DNA of 64,000 nt from Lentinus brumalis. Taxonomy: Eukaryota; Basidiomycota; Agaricomycetes; Polyporales; Polyporaceae. Position 1 is the first letter of the stretch, and the number at the start of each line of letters is the position of its first letter. The notes beneath the pieces were generated by a model, which saw nothing but the letters and a program-made list of their open reading frames with translations, did no database searches and had not been told where the DNA came from. The DNA lies in assembly GCA_001792895.1 (NCBI GenBank), contig MARA01000054.1:62001-126000 (forward strand), read 5' to 3'. Both the position numbers and the translations under genes were made by a program. Shown here in pieces: positions 55,420 through 64,000 of the stretch.

Positions 55420-56820
55420 ATGAGTCGTATGGTGATTGATGTGAGTTCACGCGAGAACTCTCCAACCCGCAACAATGTGCGACGCACGAAGCCACGCACT
55501 CGCTCCAAACGTGCAGCCCCGACTGGAGATGTCATCGAGTTGACGGACTCGGACTCCGAGATTCTACCTGGACCGTCAACGCGTCAAGGATCGCGCCGGA
55601 GCAACACATCCGCAGCGTCGCAGCGGCGTAAAGAGAAGAAGAGGGCTGAACCAGTTGCTGGACCATCTGGTGCGCGTAATGCCGATCCCCCGCGTGCGGC
55701 CCCTCGGGCTCCTACTCCCCCGTTGCCGTTGTTCCTGCCTGACTTCGACGATCCATTCAACCTCAACCTGATGGCGTACCTTCGTGCGCCCGCTCCCGCT
55801 CCCGCTGCTGCACCCGAGCCTGTTGCACATGCGCCTGCACCTCATGTCGCTGCTGTACCGCAAGCAGAACCTGACCCGGAGCCAGCCCCAGTCGTTGTCG
55901 AGCCAGAGATGGTAGTGGACGAGGATATTCCCTTCGACGCCTACGTCGCTCAGGTACTCGAGATCATCCCAGATGTCCTTGCGGCACACGTCTTCTCGCT
56001 CATCGAACAACACTACCCGGCCGCGAAGGACAAGGTCGTCGAGACCGTCCTCCATGTGCTCTTCGAGAACCCAGACTACCCGAAGGCGGACGCGAAGGGT
56101 AAGCGGAAGCGGGAGGAACCGCAGGAGGAGCGTGTGGTCAGGCCAAAGATCGACTACGGTAACAAAGACCGCGTGTTCGACCGCGGGGTGTGGTACACCC
56201 CTCTGGCGCTGGTGAGTGGCCGCCTTCGTCACCCACCGCTGTCGTTGACGTCGGACCCAGGAGCAACTCGAAGCCGAGTTCTCGGACATACCCACTGCGC
56301 ACATCCGGCAGACGTTCCAGGAGCACAACCTCCTCTATGCGCCGACGTATCTTGCGCTGCTCGAGCAGCAACAGAGCAATGCTCCGCCGTACAGAGCGAT
56401 GGCCCGCCCTCGACATAAGGGCAAGGGTAAGCGGGTGCAGAAGCACGAGGCCGAGCTCGAGAAGGAGATGCAATGGATCAGGGAGAAGCTGGATGAGGAA
56501 GAGGCGAGGCGCGCTGCGGAGGTCGAAGAGGAGCTGAGGCTGGAGGAAGAAGGCGGGATCGAGTGCGGGTGCTGCTTCTCGGAGTATCCTTTCGTGCGTG
56601 CCCCATGCCCCATCGCATCTAGGTCTCGCTCACACCGGCGTTCAGGACAAAATGGTGCAGTGCCCGGAGGCACACCTGTTCTGCACGACGTGCATGATGT
56701 CGTACGCCGAGACGAAGCTCGGCGAACACGACGCGCAGATCGTGTGCATGGATCAGTCTGGGTGCAAGCTGCCATTTCCCGACTCGGAGCTGCGGCGGTT
56801 CCTCAGCCCGAAGCTTCGTG
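55420..56820 (+). pseudogene. RNF216-like RBR E3 ubiquitin ligase, truncated after RING1
   Basis: Exons 55420-56211, 56261-56593 and from 56646, in phase. The N-terminus is Ser/Pro/Ala-rich with IELTDSDSEILPGP (SUMO-interaction-like acidic motif). Then come YVAQVLEIIPDVLAAHVFSL, VLHVLFENPDYPKAD, SDIPTAHIRQTFQEHNLLY, a charged coiled coil (QKHEAELEKEMQWIREKL) and RING1: IECGCCFSEYPF, MVQCPEAHLFCTTCMMSYAE, VCMDQSGCKLPFPDSELRRF, LSPKL. RNF216/Triad3 relatives continue here into IBR and the catalytic RING2; in this gene similarity ends at about 56820 and nothing resembling those Cys-rich domains appears in the remaining 7 kb. Without RING2 an RBR ligase lacks its active-site cysteine. It may be a pseudogene cut by rearrangement, an assembly junction, or a regulatory short form. 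Confidence 0.65.
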
Positions 56821-57842
56821 TCGGTGCGCGTCCGTCTCTTGCGCGTCCGGGATGGTCGGGGCGGGCAGGCTGCCGGGGGCTATCAGCGGAGTGCGAAGGA
56901 GATGGACCAGATGCAAGCTCGACCTTAGGGTGTTTTCAGGGGTCTATAGGAACGGTGGGGACGTTATGGGGAGGGCAGCGGAAGGTATGTCGTCGTTTTC
57001 TGGGCGAGTCTCTATGTTGCTCGTATGCAGGAGGTGGTAGGTAGATCACAATATATCTCTTTCTCATGGAACACGGCGGCGAGAGGGTCTGTTTGCATTC
57101 TCGACGCAGCGCGCTGCAACGGCTGGAGCTTGAAGCCAGCGATTCTCCTCAGAAGGAGCGCGAGAAGTGCTGAAACGCGCTCTATTGACTGACTACGGTA
57201 CATGTTCGCCGCGGAGACAACCCGTTCTCGAGGACTTCGCGTCCAAGAAGACTCCGGGCGCCTATTTGCGCTAGTCTGCCCTGGACCACCATCACCACCA
57301 CCGTCCCTGCGCCCCATTGCTCGCTCCGGCTCGCGTCTGCGTCTTCTGTGCTCCGGTTCTGTCACCTCTGGGAGATCGTGTCAGCTTGGCTCCTGCATCT
57401 GGGATATGCATGCTCGTTCACCTTGGACACCTGGACTTGGCGATAGTCATCGTGTTTCCTCCGAGATACCCTGGAGTCCTGTAATTTAGGAGGCTCTGGC
57501 AATTTTTGGGGACAGGTGCGTACTCACCAACAGCGCTCTACAGCGAGATTCTGCGCTAAACGTCGGAGACGGCGTCCGGGAGTTCTGAGACGTTGTCCGC
57601 GTGTGGAAAAAGGATCAAGACGGTGCGTACTATTTGTAACGCTCCCAACGGTGCCCGGGCCCCGGATCCAGCTCCAATTTGCGAAGCCAGAAGATGCGCT
57701 CTCCTGCATCTGCTCAAATTGGCGGCGCGGCGCACGCAGTCACAGTTACGACTTCCTCGACCTGCGCAGTACGGTCACGAGAAGTGTGCTTCAAGACATG
57801 CCGGTCGAATCAGATGGTGGCGCCTCCCGAGCAGCGACCGAG

Positions 57843-58594
57843 GTACGTACCGGTTAAACTCGCACTCTCGAATAACACAACACACAGGTGAACCCGAGGC
57901 GGACAGGGCTGTACCACCTGCCACCTGATGGTGCCGCATCCCGGACTGCCAGACTGGTGGCAGTCCCGGACCTGTTGCTGCTGATGGGACGTATAGCAGG
58001 ATAGACTGTGAGCCATCGGTCTACAGAATACCGAACGACAGAGGTACGTACACGTATTCGGACTGGCGACCCAACTCGGCCCTCGGGTGGTCAGCGAGTC
58101 GCCGGCGCTGGACAGTCAACCGCAGCGAAGGAGGTCGGTCTTCGGCGGTGTGACATCCTCCGCTGCGCTCGACGAGTAAGTGGAGATGCTGCGGCAGCTC
58201 CGACGAGCATCGCGGCCAGCAGAGAGCTAACGGGGAACATCAGATGGTCAGTGTCACAAACATCCATGGAGAGCGAGCATAGGTACGTACTCGCGAGATG
58301 AATCTCCGGCAGATTGACTTGTCCGCTCAGCAACGCTGCCGCTGTCTGGCAAATATTGACGATCAGCAGCTAGCATCAGTCGAACCGTAAAACACTTGTT
58401 GATCTTGTTGACGCTTGTTCGGGCCAACAAGACCGACAAGTGCAGCGCTCTTGCGGCTTGTTGATCTTGTTGGCTCTTATTGGCCCCAACAAGACCAACA
58501 AGTGTTTTGCGGTCCCACTGATGAGGTTTGCCGCTCCAGACGAAGCCAGGTACGTACATGATATGTGCCCCGCCGCTAGGGCGTGGATGAACAG
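57843..58594 (+). other. Series of intron-like segments without a long ORF
   Basis: Four segments look like standard introns of this genome: 57843-57887, 58044-58094, 58283-58330 and 58550-58594. All begin GTACGTAC, all end CAG, and all are 45-51 bases. The implied exons are 156, 188 and 219 bases. Joining the open frame 57516-57842 to the first exon gives a possible reading frame of about 148 codons, after which stops occur. Spliced non-coding RNA or a decayed gene are both possible. Confidence 0.4.
58385..58512. repeat. Inverted repeat/hairpin element (MITE-like)
   Basis: The outer arms, CCGTAAAACACTTGTTG plus ATCTTGTTG on the left and the complement of CCGCAAAACACTTGTTG plus GTCTTGTTG on the right, match over about 26 bases with two mismatches. 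Internally there are two successive hairpins, each of the form CTTGTTGATCTTGTTG...CAACAAGACC(G/A)ACAAG. No obvious target-site duplication was identified. It falls inside a predicted exon of the spliced-looking series. Confidence 0.7.
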
Positions 58595-61500
58595 CTTAGG
58601 CTCGGAGTCCGCGTGGTCTTGCGACGATGTGTCATTGACCGCAAGATATGGACGGTGGACGGTCGGACGCGCCAAGTCTACGTGACGGCTGGAATTATGA
58701 ATGGTCAGCATGACGGTGACTGCTGAGAGGGACATAAGTAGAGAGGTACGCACCAAGTCGTCCACAGACGGGCTAGAGCGCGGCTGAGATGAAGAGCTGT
58801 GTCTTGTCGGACTCGGAGTCTGCAGCGGACATGCTGGGAGACATCCGTGTCCGAGTCAGTGCAGCCTCAGGGATGGTCGAGTGGTCGCGGACACGTACCG
58901 ATCTAGGGCTCGAGCTTGTCTGGAACTCCGCGTATAGGTAGTCCCTGACTAATGCAATCATTCCGACATCTGGAGCGTATGGGTGAGAGCGAACACCCCG
59001 GACGTTGATACAAGAGAGTGGAAGTGCGAATGCAAGCAGAAGAGAGGACATACAGGGAGGAGACGAGGGCAGAGGAGCAGCAAGGGGTCCGGGAGGGCGT
59101 GTGAGGGGCCGCTGTGCTGGCAACTACGATGATCTTCTGGCGGGGAAGAGCAAATAAGACACGCGGCGCAACTGTCCGTGCTTGTCCCAGATCAAGACTC
59201 GGACAACCGAGGGTACCGAAGGTACCGAAGGTACTCGCACTCATGCTGACAATATTGATATTTCCCGGACTCCCAGGTTGCTGATTGCGTCCTGAATGTG
59301 ACTCTTCCCTGCTTCGGCAACATGGGACACATCGCGTCGGGTAGGTGGTAACTTACTTTGTGACGGATACAGGAGCCGAGTTCTGAGTGATGAATTTCTG
59401 TCCAATGTGTCCGATGAGGTTGCTCTTGGGCTGCCTCCATGTCATGAGCGATGGAAAGTGGAAATGTCGAGTGGCCGGTGCAGAGCATGCATCTTCACCG
59501 AAGTACGTACACCATCAGGCCGGCATGCTCGGAGACCTCGAGGAGTGACTTGTCTGTTCACCGAGGTTCGATGCGATGCTGGTGTCACAATTGGTCGGTA
59601 CATATCCCATACATGTTCACCTCTTTACTGTCCCGAGCAGGCTACGATGCATGTTTTGGTGATGTTCTATTCCTGTTCGGGTTAAGCATTCTTTGGAGGT
59701 TCATGTTGCAACATGCGAGACATGAATCACTGATCATGGGACCTTGTTTGGCTGAAGGTGATCTGGAAGTAGACTTATGTGTAGCCTGTGTGCTTGCAAC
59801 TTCCAGGAGTCCTGGAGCACCTTGGATATCCCGAGCATCATGCAGTGCTGCAAATGATGCCGCCGCACTCTCCTCGGGGTCTGTGGGGACTCGGACAAGA
59901 CCGCTTCTTAGTATACTTACGTCTCTTGAGACAACACGAGCAAGAGCAATGTATAGAAGCCTGTCAGCTCCATGTTCGGTACCGTGCACTACGTAGGTTG
60001 CATGTGCAGTTCAGCGGTTACGACTTGAATCTCTAGGGATGCAATAACAGTATCCCTGCCCCAAGCTTACGTTTCTAGGCACAATCACAGCCTGGGCAGT
60101 GGAATAAACTTGAAAGTGTCAGATGAGTATGTACTCCTACAAAGACACTTGCGCAGAAACCCATGGAACATGGATGTAGCAAACCAGTCTTCAGACTTGG
60201 AGCGAGCCTGACATAGGCCTCACGGTTGGTAGCATGAACAGTGCCGGTCCAGCCCAGTAAGTATAGGATATTCCCTGCAGCTGGAAACTTGAAGCTTCGA
60301 CGTTCGCAGCCTGAGAGCTCTGACTGTCCGATCTCCGCCTCCGAGATTTGTACCTGAGGAAACAAGGCACCATCTGGCACCTAGAGAGGTCACAAGCGAA
60401 GCCTGTTCGGAGTCAGATGTTCCCAGCCCATCTCAGGACATACCACGGAGACTCGAGCTCATGATGACAATCGCTCTCATTGGCCCCGGCCGTTCCACAT
60501 TCCGGAGGGACTGGGTATGTGGTACTGCTTCAGCAGTGAGGTGAGAGATCGCACACTGGGTACACGCCAGGAGACTCATGACGCGTCTCCGGAAGGAGCA
60601 ATGGAACTGTGGATGTTTCCCTGCAGCGTGTGAGCGTGAAAACTTGGAGGACTTCTCTCCTGGCATCTGGTCATCATTCCCGATGTATCTATCGAGCAGG
60701 ATTCGGCCTAATCATAATAACTAAGTAGTCTCACGGCGACCGCATCGGACTGCCACCTCGATTGGAGACTGGGACATTGAGACATATTGATAATCCTGTA
60801 TCTACAACATACCTCTCCGTATCCGCTGCAAAGCATTGTACCTACCTCGCCCGTGGATTCCTGAATGCCAGATGCATTTGTGAGTACGCCAGCGACGCGT
60901 GACTCACGAGTGCGTAGACGATTGACATACCATCCCAACCTGTGTGACCTGCAGAGCCAACGATGGACATCATCCGCTGGTCGCACGACCGGGGTGACGG
61001 CTCGCAGCCGCTGTCTGCAGTCACCGTTCTCGAAGCAAAACTGCGCACCATCATGCGATGCAACGCACCATGCATGGAAGGCGCCCAGTCGGAAGGCAGG
61101 GGACTCAAAAGAGTCAGAGAGTGCCGACGCACTTGTATTGCACGGCGAGCAGCAACATGCCCAGTGCTGGGAGAAGAGATGTCCCCGGCGGACCGTAGGG
61201 ACTCCCAGAGTGTACGAGCAACGAGATAGCGGCCGACACATGTTCTGCTGTCGGATCCCACCCTTACGGTGGCCGCCATTTGTATGTGTCCTCCACAGGT
61301 GTTCACGCCTGCATAGCTAGACTCGGACTCTCGAGACATTGGTGCGTACGGCGACGCGACCGCACACGGACGAGTCCGCGCGTATGGATCTAACCTCGAA
61401 TGAGAACTTTTGACGACGTGTACACACGAGAGCCGAACGGGCAGCGCGTACCTACAGGCTGTAGTAATCATGCAACGTTCCCTGCTGACCGAAGGGAGGA

Positions 61501-61899
61501 ATATAGCTCTTACCGAGCGGTTGCTCGATCGAGACCGCGAGACTGCTCCGGAATTCGCGCACGACGGCTCTGCGTCCGCCCAGCCGCCGTGACCTCTAAC
61601 GACGACTCCAGGTTGTGACGTCTCCTGTCATCTACAGTTACAGTGAACAGATGCACCGGTCAGTTCGGGTACGGTGCATGATACAGGCGGCGAGGAGAGT
61701 GGTCTCACCTTCATCATGATCATGCAAGGTCCGGATCCTCCGAGCGGTGACCCTGGAGCATGGGACGGAGCGTCCGATGGCCTGGCAAGCGAACCGGCAA
61801 GGACTTGCGAGCGACGCGTTCCATACTTGCTGGACAGCCTCAGCCTCTGGTACGAGCACATCCGAGTCGGCCCCTGCATCCTCGTATTCTGCTGCATGC

Positions 61900-62550
61900 T
61901 TAGCACCGTGTTCGCATACCGAGCCTCGAGCAGACCGCTCACGTCTCTGCCTGGTAGACGGACATCGCCGTGCACTCCGCGAGCGCGAACCTCGATGCAT
62001 ATCGATAGAGCAAGCGAACAGCAGCAAGTGCCTACCGTCGAGGACACGACACGACACGAACCAAGAACGCCGCCGCCGCCCATCCCGATCCCGGTCTGAA
62101 CCTCGAATCCTCGCTTGGGAGCGTTCACCCTTGACGCAGAGACGGCGGTCCGAGCCGTGGCCCGTCCTTCGCGTCCGGCGACTCGCGAGATCGACGTGGC
62201 TTGTGGGATGGCATGCAGACTCCGGGAGCTCAGCAATGGCGTACCTCGAGCTCGCGCAATATGGCACCGTCCACGACGGGCCGCAGACCCAGCCGTACAC
62301 ATGATCTCCCGACGTCGAGTTGGCGACGCGAAATGTGAACGCCGTGCCCCGACGAGGCCGTCCATCTCGATCCCGGTCTCAACGTCGAAACCGTAGTGTC
62401 CCAGAACCCAGAGGCCCGAGAGGCCCGACGTCGCACAGCGGGCGCAATGCAATTCGTGCCGTCGTTCGGGTCCGGCGAGATCGACTGTGGCTTGTGCTTG
62501 TGCGATGGAAGGTAGCGATGAAACTTCACCGTCCCGAGTTGACGTACCTC
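61900..62550 (-). repeat. Tandemly duplicated exon-intron-like module
   Basis: On the minus strand, an intron-like stretch ends CACAAGCCACAG (about 62485) and is followed by TCGATCTCGCC, a GC-rich stretch with GGTTTCGACGTTGAGACCGG, and CGAG followed by a GTAC donor. About 290 bases further on, the same order recurs: CACAAGCCACG, TCGATCTCGCGAG, GATTCGAGGTTCAGACCGGG, then ACG followed by GTAGGC. Both copies translate to related peptides (GFDVETGIEMDG and GFEVQTGIGMGG), but no recognised protein results. Confidence 0.5.
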
Positions 62551-64000
62551 GAGGACGCGCGTGGACGCCGCGCTGTGCGCCGCAGACTCCGATGCCCACT
62601 GCGCGAGGCGCGAGAGAGCAGGGCATTGGCCAGTGTACGACGTGGGCCACGGGCTGGCAGTGGGGACAGGACGCTGCGGGTCGTCTTGGGGGTTGCGACT
62701 GGGTCACTGGGATGACTTCGCGTGCTGCTGTCGGAGCACGTACGAGCACATCGCTCCGAAGTGGAAGCGTGGCCGACGCGTGCGGTCGCAGAACCGAACA
62801 CGGAGGGTGATGGTCCTGCGCGTGGCGTGTTTGTCCTGCGCAAGAGGTGCATAAGTACCGCCGTAGATGGGATGTCGCCCTCCTTCACCACTCCCTCACC
62901 TGTGCGCCCGCCCTCTCTCCCATCTTCCGCAACATCCTACCGCCTGCCATGCAGCCTCTGCGGTCGTCTCCCTGCGCGTCGGCTCGGCTGGCTAACTGCA
63001 TCGTTGCAATTCGACTCGCCGTTCGATCCGCCTCGCCATTCGACGGCCTTGAGTCGCTGCACTACTCCGGTCACACCCTGGGCGCTGCGAGGTTGCAGGT
63101 TAGTGTGACGTCCGTCAGTCGTGGTAGGGACATGCTGACTCACATGCTTGCGGGCACAGATTTGCGGCGTGTGCATCCTTACAATACGGGAGACGGCAGA
63201 GAGCCGGGGTTCGTTGTAGGAGACACGTGGATGGGACGGTCGTGTATGACGCAGTATCGGTGAGGGGAGCGTGAACGGGCACGGGAATCTTTGACCAACT
63301 TCGGGGGTAGTGTTACATACCATTAGCGAATACATAGATCGTCCCTGATGTTGCGCGGAAGTGCGTAAGACGTGAGGAGCGTCTTGGTGTCGGAGCCGGA
63401 CTGAGGACGGCAGGGCGTCTCGAGGGATATCTGCAGGCCGTTCACCGGACGCTGAGGACGAGTGAGAATACGCGTCGAGCACGAAGCCAACCGAGATGCA
63501 CCGAGGGTTGGCTTGCCCGATTCTGCACGCACGATGCCTTACATGCTAGCGCAGCGCGGCGAGCGTGAGCGGCCTTGTGCAGGACTTGCAACTGCCATGT
63601 CTGTCTTGCGAGGGCGTTTCAGGGCAGTGGGGGTGTGCGGGAGAGGGACTGCGGTGCGACGAGAGCGGGATGCGAGAGAGCGGACTCACCTGCTCGCGCA
63701 TAGTCGAACGAGTCGGCACGTACACTGCCGTTCGAGCTGGAAAGAGGAGAGCACATAGTGATTGGAATCCTACAGACCGTGTGCGTACATCGAGTTGCTG
63801 GGGACAAAACAGAGTGCAGCGGGCGCATATACCCCCGGAACGTCGCATTGAGAGCGACAGAGAGGAGCGTGAGCGTGAGAAGACAGAAGATACGAGAGGG
63901 ACAGCGCGCTGCAAGCGGGCGTGCGAAGGGCAGGAAGTATACGGAGGACGAGCAAGCAGGGGAAACACCGCGTCGGCGAGAGGGAGTGCGCCTCGAACTT

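Larger units (their letters stand above)
56821..64000. other. 7-kb stretch without a convincing protein gene
   Basis: Open frames are short to medium, Arg/Ser-rich and domain-free on both strands (for example 61628-62749 minus and 63546-63968 minus). Structure is nevertheless visible: intron-like units between 57.8 and 58.8 kb, an inverted-repeat hairpin element at 58385-58512, a GGTACCGAA short tandem repeat near 59212-59235, and a duplicated module at about 61.9-62.55 kb. It could be a decayed gene cluster, a non-coding RNA locus or repeat-derived sequence. Confidence 0.45.

Noticed and set aside
59206..59240. Short tandem GGTACCGAA repeats
   Set aside because: Only about three imperfect copies; consistent with chance or slippage, no functional context.
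61628..62749. 373-codon minus-strand open frame
   Set aside because: No recognised domain and unusual composition. The internal duplication seen in it follows the DNA module, intron-like parts included, so the long frame is probably accidental.
1..64000. tRNA, rRNA, CRISPR or bacterial-type elements
   Set aside because: None seen on reading; the eukaryotic intron-rich structure makes CRISPR and operons inapplicable. A covariance-model scan would be needed to exclude tRNAs fully.

Overview
The window looks like nuclear DNA of a filamentous basidiomycete, most likely an Agaricomycete of the Polyporales type. It is GC-rich, almost every gene is broken by many short introns (about 45-70 bases, often with GTACGT/GTGAGT donors and CAG acceptors), and the protein families fit: expanded F-box-like families, Ctr copper transporters, a ferric reductase and small secreted double-psi beta-barrel proteins. 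There are no bacterial operons, CRISPR arrays or recognisable rRNA/tRNA genes. The genus cannot be fixed from sequence alone.

Layout. 1-3 kb: a membrane-anchored methyltransferase-22 family protein. 4.3-7.1 kb: an F-box/leucine-rich-type gene followed by a broken zinc-ribbon F-box relative. 7.7-19.4 kb: an OXR1/TLDc protein, an 18-exon MFS drug transporter, a ferric reductase divergent from a Ctr copper transporter, a NADAR N-glycosidase and a second Ctr transporter. The reductase and the two Ctr genes form a plausible reduce-then-import metal locus. 20.8-38.1 kb: mostly housekeeping-like genes (YML020W-like alpha/beta hydrolase, aldo/keto reductase, JmjC hydroxylase, PLP trans-sulfuration enzyme, Ser/Pro-rich coiled-coil protein) plus one damaged hypothetical gene. 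38.7-53 kb: a duplication-rich accessory stretch with the better-preserved zinc-ribbon F-box gene, pseudogene fragments and chimeras of both F-box families, two open F-box/LRR genes, and three tandem secreted double-psi beta-barrel genes. 55.4-56.8 kb: an RNF216-like RBR ubiquitin ligase that stops after RING1. 56.8-64 kb: no convincing protein gene, but intron-like modules, a hairpin-forming inverted repeat and a duplicated exon-intron module.

The strongest overall signals are: (i) two loci about 35 kb apart carrying the same pair of F-box families in different states of decay; (ii) the metal reductase/transporter locus; (iii) the tandem beta-barrel triplet with conserved flanks; and (iv) many single-base frameshifts in otherwise well-conserved genes, several at G/C runs. 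The last pattern suggests uncorrected assembly indels, and these must be separated from the true pseudogenes. Splice sites were placed by eye from frame continuity and consensus and may be off by a few bases.
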